From positions 62,001 to 126,000 of the forward strand of contig JASANG010001402.1 in assembly GCA_030248215.1 (NCBI GenBank): a DNA stretch of 64,000 nt. Reading direction: 5' to 3'. Of the stretch, positions 39,201-50,550 are shown piece by piece. Position 1 is the first letter of the stretch, and each line of letters starts with the position of its first letter. The DNA is from Enoplolaimus lenunculus (Eukaryota > Nematoda > Enoplea > Enoplida > Thoracostomopsidae). The notes under the pieces were generated by a model. It saw only the letters and a list, made by a program, of their open reading frames with translations, searched no databases and was not told the origin of the DNA. The position numbers and the translations under genes were made by a program.

Positions 39201-39809
39201 CGAAATGTACGGGTGGCCCTCTGATGCAAATTGATATGCGGTGCCGCTGTGTACGATGCCGGAGGGCGGTGAATAGCATTAAATTTGTCAAAAAGTATAT
39301 TGGGTCGGTCTGAACCGAGTATCACTCATAGTTTACGCAAATGATGGTTAGTGTACGCTCCTCTTAAGTCTTAATAGGAAACGAAAGTTGGGTGCAACCG
39401 AATATCCGGACATGGAAAAATATCGTCATTCCGTTCATTTGTTATATCTTGTCGCACCATCTTCAAGTATGTATACATAAAGATCAATATTTCGTTTAAA
39501 GTTATTCTTTGTTTTGTCACTTTACGGTAATGTTTTTTAATATGTTAGGCTTTGCGATTCAACAAAGCTCACGTTACACATCCTGAGCTCAAAACCACGT
39601 TTTGTCTTCCGATCATTGGAGTGAAGAAAAATCCAAGTTCATCAACGTATACTTCACTTGGAATTATTACGAAAGGCACAATTGTTGAAGTTAATATTAG
39701 TGAGCTCGGATTAGTGACGCAAGGTGGCAAAGTGATTTGGGGCAAATACGCACAGGTTACGAATAACCCTGAAAATGACGGATGTATCAATGCAGTGCTT
39801 CTGGTTTGA
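36295..39809 (+). CDS. NSA2: NSA2 ribosome biogenesis factor (intact copy, 8 coding exons)
   Basis: Nucleolar factor needed for 60S pre-ribosome maturation (27S pre-rRNA processing). Coding exons: 36295-36297 (ATG only, then GTAAGT), 36991-37058, 37348-37413, 37682-37735, 38232-38382, 38602-38686, 39068-39162, 39549-39809. Phases all agree and give 783 bp, 260 residues plus stop, exactly the human length. The protein begins (M)[18 protein letters not shown], has the basic Lys/Arg-rich N-terminal half, [26 protein letters not shown] and [20 protein letters not shown], and ends [14 protein letters not shown], all near-identical to animal NSA2. The ATG exon is inferred from phase and the donor; the rest is secure. 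Intron 1 contains SINE pieces. Two broken copies lie at 45129-46700 and 47672-48400. Confidence 0.95.
36475..36925 (-). mobile_element. Two SINE-like copies in NSA2 intron 1
   Basis: Two copies of the family seen at 17321 lie head to tail: about 36475-36605 (tRNA head deleted) and about 36710-36925 (head at 36763-36832 on the minus strand). Shared runs are CAGAACTGCACGGTC, GATATGGCCACGCCGGGAAT and AAGCTACATCGCGTATACCC. Confidence 0.65.
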
Positions 39810-40343
39810 TTTCCTCAGGTTTAGGGTTACTTGGGACTATTTGGACGATTTTGTTGCTGGTTGACGAGGATTAAAGAGCAGAAAATGGCACTGAACGTAT
39901 ATGGAAGATATGAAAATTTGCACGCTGTGGATGTGGTTTGTTTACTTTTGAATATATTTGCGTGTAGAACATATTGTAAGCAATTGATATTTTGTTGATT
40001 GGCAACCACACAATTTGGGAGCTTATTGGAATGATAAAATCGGTATGAAAATTGTTTGTGTAAAAATATTTCATTCTTGTTATAAAAACGTTTTCCGTTG
40101 ACTGGTTTCCTGAATAGTGTTAAATCTTTGTTAAAGTTGTGTTGTCTCCAAATGTATAATTGGCATTGTTATGCTAATAAATATTTGTTTTGGCTTTGTG
40201 TTGTATTATTGCTTGATAAATTCGTTAGCAAGTTAAGGTTACATCAGCTAAAAATCGTTTTTGTTGGATTATATCAGTACTAATGCCAAGATCTTAGGTG
40301 CATCTTTGTCGGTTCGAAGTGTTGCCAAAAAGTTGGTTTTTAC

Positions 40344-40483
40344 CAGAGTACAGCCGGATGTCTGTCTCCGGTTATTTCAGAAAATCGGACTCCGGCATGG
40401 GTAGAATTTTTATCGGAGGTTCCGGCAATAGCGTAGAACTAAACAATATGGCTCCGGTATTTCTCTCCCCCGGTTGCACCCTG
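40344..40483. mobile_element. 140-bp hAT-type element (block A copy)
   Basis: Starts CAGAGTACAGCCGGATG and ends CCCCGGTTGCACCCTG, with an exact 8-bp duplication GTTTTTAC on both sides. The same element is carried in the other blocks at about 44455-44594 (inverted) and 48935-49074. It lies 3' of NSA2. Confidence 0.85.
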
Positions 40484-41385
40484 GTTTTTACCTTCGTTTC
40501 TGAGAAATATTGACAGATACAGCTTCCACAACTGCACCAAACTTACAGACCATTCGTCATTTAATAATCAATTGAAAATTGCATACTTGATTCGTAATGG
40601 CCGAAAAAATTTAAGTTACTTGAGCGTACGTATAGTTCATCGCTGGTGGTTTGAGAATCATTGAAGTTCAGGTTTAGCATAATACGTTCGTTTGAGCTTT
40701 GTGCTTGGATTATCTTTAAGTTCAATGGGTTTTCATTTCATTAAAGTTGCGTTCTACTATTCCAACATTTACTTGGGCTGGCTGGGACCGAAATTCAATA
40801 TTTTAGATGAATTTCGTGATTTGGATTTCATCTCGGACAATTGCAGCATATTTGTAATGAAATATTTAAAGAGTATGCACATAATTCAAATGAAAAATTG
40901 ATAGATATATATACTTAATTTTTAATTAACTTTGAGCGTAAAAATAACTCAAACGAACACCGATTTTTACTCGAAACGGATATCTGGTTTACATCCTGTC
41001 GGCCAGACCTCTCTATTATATTTAGGCTTGTTTTTACGCAGGATAGCAATACTGTTTTACTTTAGTAGTTACAAGAGCTTGCGCTTGGTTTTATGATTGT
41101 GTTTGCAAGATCGTGCACTACGGTAAGTGTGGAACAGTACTCAGTAGTCATACAAAGTTGCGTTATATTCGCTGATCGTCGCAATACTGAGTTACGCAAT
41201 TTTTAACAATTACCACCGGCGAATCCACAAGGAAGGGGGCGCCCGGCGTTGGGCGACAAACAGGAATCGAAACCGAATTTTTGGGTTAAAATTTGGTACT
41301 AAACATTGAATTTGGCTTCTCGCTCGTTCGCTTTTTTCGCTATAAATTTCGAGCAGTCTCCGGCGTTATAAATTTGTGAATTCAC

Positions 41386-41739
41386 CAGGGTGGCATGGCA
41401 ACAAAGGAATTTGAGGTTCGGATTCAAATTCGGATTCGGTTGCGGAAAAGCCGCATCCGAAAGCCGACTCCAATAAAGCTCGGCAATACGTTTTTTCATT
41501 TTTAAGCAATAAAATTTTTGAATGCCTTGCTATAAAAATCAATATTTTTATTTCAGGTGAGAAATCTCAGAACTGACGTCGGGACGAAATATATTAACGT
41601 ATTAAAAGTTATACGGCTGGCATTGCGTTGATATTCTAAAACAAATAGATAAATATGAAATTTGCAACATGCAGGATTCGGATTCGGCAAATAGCACTGG
41701 ATTCGGATCCGGTCAAATCGTGGATTCGGTGCCACCCTG
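41386..41739. mobile_element. 354-bp hAT-type element (block A copy)
   Basis: Inverted ends CAGGGTGGCA and TGCCACCCTG with an exact 8-bp duplication GAATTCAC. Copies: 49976-50329 in block C (same duplication) and about 43225-43551, inverted and noisy, in block B. A diverged relative is in TIF1 intron 2. The short open frame inside (66 residues, minus) has no known match. Confidence 0.88.
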
Positions 41740-42239
41740 GAATTCACCACGGGCAACTGGGTGCAGTCGTCATCATGACGTGTATATACTCGATTCAAAG
41801 CTGATATTAAAATAGCTTTTATATGCTGCATTTCACTATCAGCGGGACCGGATATTCGTTTCAGTAAAATCAATTATTTTAGGTTTCCTATTTGGTTGTT
41901 ATGCTTTTATGTTTTGGGTCGCTGATCGTGAAGGGAAAAGTGATTGGTATTGTGGTGGATGGGGGTGGAGGGGTGTGTTAGTTGATATTTTTAATTGACA
42001 TTTGAAGAGGTCACATAATAATTAAGAATATTAATTATTTATTGCAAAGGCATTAGGTCGATAAAAATTAGAGGTGTTGAGAAAATTACGCCTTGAAAAG
42101 TATTGAAAACGGAGGTAGCTTTTGAGGGCGGGGGGGGGTGGGCGGGGGAGGTGTGGTTGTCTTTCCTGCGAATGAGGTGCCCTCCCCCCCTCTTCTCGCG
42201 ATTTTTTTTTTCGCGGCCATTCCTCCTGTTCTCGGTCAT

Positions 42240-45200
42240 AAGGTGGTTTAGTCTAGATTAATTTTTGTTAGGCTTAGGCTTTGACTTAGGTTGGGAACAT
42301 TTTGAGTTACGCTTAGGTTAGAAATACGCTTAATTATGTTACGCCCTTAAAGTAAGATTTGCATAGTTATCTGAAATTTAATATTTAGTTTGCTAAATGA
42401 GGAGGGACTGTAATATGGAATACTCTCCAGTTTAATCATATTCTTAGTTTTTCTTTCATCTCTGACTGTACAGCTAAGGAGTTCGCGAGATTTGTCAGCG
42501 AGTATCCAAAAGACCGTTCAATTATGTACCTACATATTAGGGGGATGTTAATTGATTCGTGTGAAGAACTTTTAATGGGGGGGGGGTTTATCGCTTCATA
42601 CTGTGTATGTTTGCACATGGCGAGGGCGTAGGTTCAAAATGGGGGGGGGGGGCAAAATTTCACAGGTAATAAACTTACTTTTGACAAAAGATATTGTCAA
42701 TAAAATTTTTGTGGTGTGTTGGCCGGGTTCAGACCCCATTTGGCGATGTGCGAGGCAACTGCGGTCGAAAGCTGATTTAAGTAATTTCGAGGCTTCGACT
42801 CGTCTAGTAGATTTTAATCCGTCTCGTTATTTCGAGACTTTTCAAGGCGTAAATTTTATCTCAGCCTTAATTTATTGCATAGATCCTTTGCAATAAATAG
42901 ATAATATTTCTAGGTTATTATTCCTCTTTCAGATGTGCTAATCTAAATAGTTTTCAAAATCTGCAAAATCCGCAACCTAGCTAATTTCTTCCCCTCAGGT
43001 GGTCAGCAAGGTTCAGGGTCGGGCGTGTGTTGTCGCCATCTTACTTTCGACATACCGCCGATAAAAAGCACACACAAACGCAAATAGGCAACCTAAAATA
43101 ATTGATTTTTACTGGAAACGAATATCGCTTCCCGCTATCGCAATAGATATAAAAGCTATTTTAATATCAGCTTTGAATCGAGTATATACACGTTCATGAT
43201 GACGCTCCCAGTTCCCGTGGTGATCAGGTGGCACCGATCCACGATTTCCGTCCGATCAGTGCTTTTCCATCCATCCTATGTTCAAATTTCATATTTATCT
43301 ATTTGTTTTAGATATCAACCATCCACCGAACTTTTATACGTTATATATTTCGTCCCGCGTCAGTTCTGAGATTTCTCACCTGAAATAAAATATTGATTTT
43401 TATAGCAAGGCGATTCTAAAAATTTTATTGCTTAAAAATGAAAAAACGTATTGCCGAGCTTTATTGGAGTCGGCTTTCAGATGCGGCTTTTCCGCAACCG
43501 AATCCGAATTTGAATCCGAACCTCAAATTCCTTTGTTGCCATGCCACCCTGGTAAATTCACAAATTTATAACGCCAGAAACTGCTCGAAATTTATAGCGA
43601 AAAAAGCGAACGAGCGAGAAGCCAAATTCAATGTTTCGTACCAAATTTTAACCCAAAAATTCGGTTTCGATTCCTGTTTGTCGCCCAACGCCGGGCGCCC
43701 CCTTCCTGTGGATTCACCGGTGGTAATTGTTAAAAATTGCGTAACTCAGTATTGCAACGATCAGCGAATATAACGCAACTTTCTATGACTACTGAGTACT
43801 GTTCCACACTTACCGTAGTGCACGATCTTGCAAACACAATCATAAAACCAAGCGCAAGCTCTTGTAACTACTAAAGTAAAACAGTATTGCTATCCTGCGT
43901 AAAAACAAGCCTAAATATAATAGAGAGGTCTGGCCGACAGGATGTAAACCAGATATCCGTTTCGAGTAAAAATCGGTGTTCGTTTGAGTTATTTTTACGC
44001 TCAAAGTTAATTAAAAAATTAAGTATATATATCTATCAATTTTTCATTTGAATTATGTGCATACTCTTTTAAATATTTCATTACAAATATGCTGCAATTG
44101 TCCGAGATGAAATCCAAATCACGAAATTCATCTAAAATATTGAATTTCGGTCCCAGCCAGCCCAAGTAAATGTTGGAATAGTAGAACGCAACTTTAATGA
44201 AATGAAAACCCATTGAACTTAAAGATAATCCAAGCACAAAGCTCAAACGAACGTATTATGCTAAACCTGAACTTCAATGATTCTCAAACCACCAGCGATG
44301 AACTATACGTACGCTAAAGTAACTTAAATTTTTTCGGCCATTACGAATCAAGTATGCAATTTTCAATTGATTATTAAATGACGAATGGTCTGTAAGTTTG
44401 GTGCAGTTGTGGAAGCTGTATCTGTCAATATTTCTCAGAAACGAAGGTAAAAACCAGGGTGCAACCGGGGGAGAGAAATACCGGAGCCATATTGTTTAGT
44501 TCTACGCTATTGCCGGAACCTCCGATAAAAATTCTACCCATGCCGGAGTCCGATTTTCTGAAATAACCGGAGACAGACATCCGGCTGTACTCTGGTAAAA
44601 ACCAACTTTTTGGCAACACTTCGAACCGACAAAGATGCACCTAAGATCTTGGCATTAGTACTGATATAATCCAACAAAAACGATTTTTAGCTGATGTAAC
44701 CTTAACTTGCTAACGAATTTATCAAGCAATAATACAACACAAAGCCAAAACAAATATTTATTAGCATAACAATGCCAATTATACATTTGGAGACAACACA
44801 ACTTTAACAAAGATTTAACACTATTCAGGAAACCAGTCAACGGAAAACGTTTTTATAACAAGAATGAAATATTTTTACACAAACAATTTTCATACCGATT
44901 TTATCATTCCAATAAGCTCCCAAATTGTGTGGTTGCCAATCAACAAAATATCAATTGCTTACAATATGTTCTACACGCAAATATATTCAAAAGTAAACAA
45001 ACCACATCCACAGCGTGCAAATTTTCATATCTTCCATATACGTTCAGTGCCATTTTCTGCTCTTTAATCCTCGTCAACCAGCAACAAAATCGTCCAAATA
45101 GTCCCAAGTAACCCTAAACCTGAGGAAATCAAACCAGAAGCACTGCATTGATACATCCGTCATTTTCAGGGTTATTCGTAACCTGTGCGTATTTGCCCCA

Positions 45201-47055
45201 AATCACTTTGCCACCTTGCGTCACTAATCCGAGCTCACTAATATTAACTTCAACAATTGTGCCTTTCGTAATAATTCCAAGTGAAGTATACGTTGATGAA
45301 CTTGGATTTTTCTTCACTCCAATGATCGGAAGACAAAACGTGGTTTTGAGCTAGGATGTGTAACGTGAGCTTTGTTGAATCGCAAAGCCTAACATATTAA
45401 AAAACATTACCGTAAAGTGACAAAACAAAGAATAACTTTAAACGAAATATTGATCTTTATGTATACATACTTGAAGATGGTGCGACAAGATATAACAAAT
45501 GAACGGAATGACGATATTTTTCCATGTCCGGATATTCGGTTGCACCCAACTTTCGTTTCCTATTAAGACTTAAGAGGAGCGTACACTAACCATCATTTGC
45601 GTAAACTATGAGTGATACTCGGTTCAGACCGACCCAATATACTTTTTGACAAATTTAATGCTATTCACCGCCCTCCGGCATCGTACACAGCGGCACCGCA
45701 TATCAATTTGCATCAGAGGGCCACCCGTACATTTCGATTGAAGAATACAGATCAAATTTCAAAAAGCGACTTACCATTGGACGAATAAATCTTTCGAACT
45801 TCGGGGGTTTACGAGTAAACGATTCACCAACATAGCATACTTTAGTTACCATACGCTTCCATCCTTTTCCTTGTAGCAGTAACAATTTAGATAACTAGAG
45901 CCTATTCACATGCTTAATACAGAAGCTGTATGCCCATCAAATATACCTACGCAAACACTGAATCTACTTTGAATTTTACCGCATAAAACTCAAGTTTACA
46001 TTGACAAAGAATCAAAATTTAAAAAATTAACGCGCAATGGTATTTAAAGCATAAAATATTCCATTTGAAAACATTTTGCGAGTCCATATAGTTTAATATA
46101 CACACGCAAGATGCATCCATAAGCGTCTCAAGCAATAATTTTAGAGGTATACACCACAAGAACTGGTGTAACCTATTGTTTAACCAAAATTAAAACTATT
46201 TCATTAGCAAAATCGCATATAACATGTTAAAATCTTTCTCAGCAGACGTACTTCGAGTCTTTCCTGATTTGACCACTTAAACGCTTCTTGTCGCTGACAG
46301 CCTTGACTTTAGGAATTGGAACTGTCCATTTGCCCTGCAGTAAAATATATAAACGTCAACTAAGTGCCTGAATTTCAGCCAGAATACTTGCATTATTCAA
46401 AGTGTCAATACGTAATCTTCAAAAAAACAGCTGCACATTTATGCATTACTGGTTCAGCTAGTTACATATTATAGAGAACTTTCGATTTCAACTAAAACCT
46501 ATAGTCAATCAGGGTTAAATTTACACTGCCAACGTCACAGCGTCAACTTACGGCTTTTTCTTTTCTCTTCTGCTTAATCATATTGACAATATTTGCCACG
46601 AGTTGCTTTTTCGCGGTCAATAAATACGGCGGCACGGCACTTCTGGGGCGTCATCTTTTGTTGTACCCTTTTGTTGTTTCTCTTCATGAACTTTAAGACT
46701 GAAATATAACAAATATATCGAAGATAGGTTCTTAATAAAATTTTAAAAATTTTCTCGAATCTCTAGACTTTAGCAATTGTTTTTAATACGTCAATCAATT
46801 CGGAGTTTTATCAATTTGTTTAAAAATTGATGGTATTAATGTTGATGTTTAATATCTAAAATAATACAAATTACTTAACTTCACACTGTTATAAAATTTT
46901 AAAAAACCTCAAGTCTGCATAATGATCATTTAAACAAATACTTAATAAAGTTATCAACAGTTTTGATTTAGGAATAAATAAATCAACTGGTTCTTGTGAA
47001 ACTCAAGAAAACGCTGTAATGGTGAAAGTACAACAACTAGAAAAATTTAGGCTCA
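42240..47055 (-). repeat. Block B of the three-fold repeat (reverse)
   Basis: Reverse complement of block A from about 37840 onward and of block C as far as about 51725. Its left end contains inverted and error-laden versions of the TTAGGC miniature element (42270-42360), of the 50990-51170 element (about 42600-42720) and of CutA exon 1 (about 42990-43060). Its centre (about 43450-45880) is nearly clean; both ends carry many one-base gaps. Confidence 0.88.
45129..46700 (-). pseudogene. Partial broken NSA2 copy in block B (exons 5-8)
   Basis: Exon 8 equivalent at 45129-45388 and exon 7 equivalent at about 45776-45869, plus damaged exons 6 and 5 between 46250 and 46700. Exon 8 has lost one base near its start (CATCCTAGCTC where the intact copy has CATCCTGAGCTC) and exon 5 has several small gaps (for example around GGCACGGCACTTC). 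Exons 1-4 are absent. It is either consensus error in an assembly artefact or a dead duplicate. Confidence 0.85.
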
Positions 47056-47059
47056 AAAA

Positions 47060-47302
47060 TATATGTACACTATATATATGTAGAAATTAACACAAGTTAT
47101 AATGAAAAAAAATCAATAGTTATTTATTTAGGTGTTGGTGTAATTTGAGAAAAATAATGAAGTTATATGTAATGTATAGTGTTTTTTTGAGATTTGATTT
47201 GATATGAGTATTTGGTGAATTAGGATTAGTTGAGTTTATATTTTTTGAGGGATGGGTTATTTAAGTAGGTGTAGGAAAGTGAGTGGTATGGGATAAGTAG
47301 TC
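47060..47302. other. Join between blocks B and C: stretch almost without cytosine
   Basis: From about 47115 to 47289 the plus strand has no C at all in about 175 bases, unlike anything else in the window. It lies exactly where block B stops and block C begins. Nothing coding was seen. Confidence 0.8.
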
Positions 47303-47671
47303 TGTGAGAAAGATTTTAACATGTTATATGCGATTTTGCTAATGAAATAGTTTTAATTTTGGTTAAACAATAGGTTACACCAGTTCTTGTGGTGTATACC
47401 TCTAAAATTATTGCTTGAGACGCTTATGGATGCATCTTGCGTGTGTATATTAAACTATATGGACTCGCAAAATGTTTTCAAATGGAATATTTTATGCTTT
47501 AAATACATTGCGGTTAATTTTTTAAATTTTGATTCTTTGTCAATGTAAATTAGTTTTATGCGGTAAAATTCAAAGTAGATTCAGTGTTTGCGTAGGTATA
47601 TTTGATGGGCATACAGCTTCTGTATTAAGCATGTGAGTAGGCTCTAGTTATCTAAATTGTTACTGCTACAG

Positions 47672-48400
47672 GAAAAGGATGGAAGCATATGGTAACTAAG
47701 TATGCTATGTTGGTGAATCGTTTACTCGTAAACAAGTTCGAAAGATTTATTCGTCAATGGTAAGTCGCTTTTGAAATTTGATCTGTATTCTTCAATCGAA
47801 ATGTACGGGTGGCCCTCTATGCAAATTGATATGCGGTGCCGCTGTGTAGATGCCGAGGGCGGTGAATAGCATTAAATTTGTCAAAAAGTATATTGGGTCG
47901 GTCTAAACCGAGTATCACTCATAGTTTACGCAAATGATGGTTAGTGTACGCTCCTCTTAAGTCTTAATAGGAAACGAAAGTTGGGTGCAACCGAATATCC
48001 GACATGGAAAAATATCGTCATTCCGTTCATTTGTTATATCTTGTCGCACCATCTTCAAGTATGTATACATAAAGATCAATATTTCGTTTAAAGTTATTCT
48101 TTGTTTTGTCACTTTACGGTAATGTTTTTTAATATGTTAGGCTTTGCGATTCAACAAAGCTCACGTTACACATCCTGAGCTCAAAACCACGTTTTGTCTT
48201 CCGATCATTGGAGTGAAGAAAAATCCAAGTTCATCAACGTATACTTCACTTGGAATTATTACGAAAGGCACAATTGTTGAAGTTAATATTAGTGAGCTCG
48301 GATTAGTGACGCAAGGTGGCAAAGTGATTTGGGGCAAATACGCACAGGTTACGAATAACCCTGAAAATGACGGATGTATCAATCAGTGCTTCTGGTTTGA
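47672..48400 (+). pseudogene. Partial broken NSA2 copy in block C (last two exons)
   Basis: Copies of the last two exons at 47672-47759 and 48141-48400. The first has lost several bases, which breaks the frame. The second lacks one base late on (ATCAATCAGTGC where the intact copy has ATCAATGCAGTGC), so the ending INAVLLV is lost. There are no upstream exons, so it cannot make NSA2. Confidence 0.85.
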
Positions 48401-50550
48401 TTTCCTCAGGTTTAGGGTTACTTGGGACTATTTGGACGATTTTGTTGCTGGTTGACGAGGATTAAAGAGCAGAAAATGGCACTGAACGTATATGGAAGAT
48501 ATGAAAATTTGCACGCTGTGGATGTGGTTTGTTTACTTTTGAATATATTTGCGTGTAGAACATATTGTAAGCAATTGATATTTTGTTGATTGGCAACCAC
48601 ACAATTTGGGAGCTTATTGGAATGATAAAATCGGTATGAAAATTGTTTGTGTAAAAATATTTCATTCTTGTTATAAAAACGTTTTCCGTTGACTGGTTTC
48701 CTGAATAGTGTTAAATCTTTGTTAAAGTTGTGTTGTCTCCAAATGTATAATTGGCATTGTTATGCTAATAAATATTTGTTTTGGCTTTGTGTTGTATTAT
48801 TGCTTGATAAATTCGTTAGCAAGTTAAGGTTACATCAGCTAAAAATCGTTTTTGTTGGATTATATCAGTACTAATGCCAAGATCTTAGGTGCATCTTTGT
48901 CGGTTCGAAGTGTTGCCAAAAAGTTGGTTTTTACCAGAGTACAGCCGGATGTCTGTCTCCGGTTATTTCAGAAAATCGGACTCCGGCATGGGTAGAATTT
49001 TTATCGGAGGTTCCGGCAATAGCGTAGAACTAAACAATATGGCTCCGGTATTTCTCTCCCCCGGTTGCACCCTGGTTTTTACCTTCGTTTCTGAGAAATA
49101 TTGACAGATACAGCTTCCACAACTGCACCAAACTTACAGACCATTCGTCATTTAATAATCAATTGAAAATTGCATACTTGATTCGTAATGGCCGAAAAAA
49201 TTTAAGTTACTTGAGCGTACGTATAGTTCATCGCTGGTGGTTTGAGAATCATTGAAGTTCAGGTTTAGCATAATACGTTCGTTTGAGCTTTGTGCTTGGA
49301 TTATCTTTAAGTTCAATGGGTTTTCATTTCATTAAAGTTGCGTTCTACTATTCCAACATTTACTTGGGCTGGCTGGGACCGAAATTCAATATTTTAGATG
49401 AATTTCGTGATTTGGATTTCATCTCGGACAATTGCAGCATATTTGTAATGAAATATTTAAAGAGTATGCACATAATTCAAATGAAAAATTGATAGATATA
49501 TATACTTAATTTTTAATTAACTTTGAGCGTAAAAATAACTCAAACGAACACCGATTTTTACTCGAAACGGATATCTGGTTTACATCCTGTCGGCCAGACC
49601 TCTCTATTATATTTAGGCTTGTTTTTACGCAGGATAGCAATACTGTTTTACTTTAGTAGTTACAAGAGCTTGCGCTTGGTTTTATGATTGTGTTTGCAAG
49701 ATCGTGCACTACGGTAAGTGTGGAACAGTACTCAGTAGTCATACAAAGTTGCGTTATATTCGCTGATCGTCGCAATACTGAGTTACGCAATTTTTAACAA
49801 TTACCACCGGCGAATCCACAGGAAGGGGGCGCCCGGCGTTGGGCGACAAACAGGAATCGAAACCGAATTTTTGGGTTAAAATTTGGTACTAAACATTGAA
49901 TTTGGCTTCTCGCTCGTTCGCTTTTTTCGCTATAAATTTCGAGCAGTCTCCGGCGTTATAAATTTGTGAATTCACCAGGGTGGCATGGCAACAAAGGAAT
50001 TTGAGGTTCGGATTCAAATTCGGATTCGGTTGCGGAAAAGCCGCATCCGAAAGCCGACTCCAATAAAGCTCGGCAATACGTTTTTTCATTTTTAAGCAAT
50101 AAAATTTTTGAATGCCTTGCTATAAAAATCAATATTTTTATTTCAGGTGAGAAATCTCAGAACTGACGTCGGGACGAAATATATTAACGTATTAAAAGTT
50201 ATACGGCTGGCATTGCGTTGATATTCTAAAACAAATAGATAAATATGAAATTTGCAACATGCAGGATTCGGATTCGGCAAATAGCACTGGATTCGGATCC
50301 GGTCAAATCGTGGATTCGGTGCCACCCTGGAATTCACCACGGGCAACTGGGTGCAGTCGTCATCATGAACGTGTATATACTCGATTCAAAGCTGATATTA
50401 AAATAGCTTTTATATGCTGCATTGTCACTATCAGCGGGAACCCGGATATTCGTTTCCAGTAAAAATCAATTATTTTAGGTTTGCCTATTTGCGTTTGTGT
50501 GTATGCTTTTTATCACGTTTTGGCGTCCGCTGATTCGTCGAACAGTAACG

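Larger units (their letters stand above)
37840..42110 (+). repeat. Block A of a three-fold NSA2/CutA-flank repeat (forward)
   Basis: Carries NSA2 exons 5-8 and the downstream flank. Positions 39549-41870 match block C (48141-50460) almost base for base. From about 41880 to 42240 it becomes a noisy, C-poor version of 50480-50840, with runs of G and C at 42125-42240, and then meets block B. CutA exon 1, expected near 41960, is unrecognisable here. Confidence 0.9.

Noticed and set aside
44655-45067. Several 60-71 residue frames repeated in all three blocks (for example the CRFEVLPKSWF and FYTNNFHTDF frames)
   Set aside because: They recur only because the NSA2 flank is copied; they lie in intergenic DNA, partly inside a 140-bp hAT element, and have no family match.
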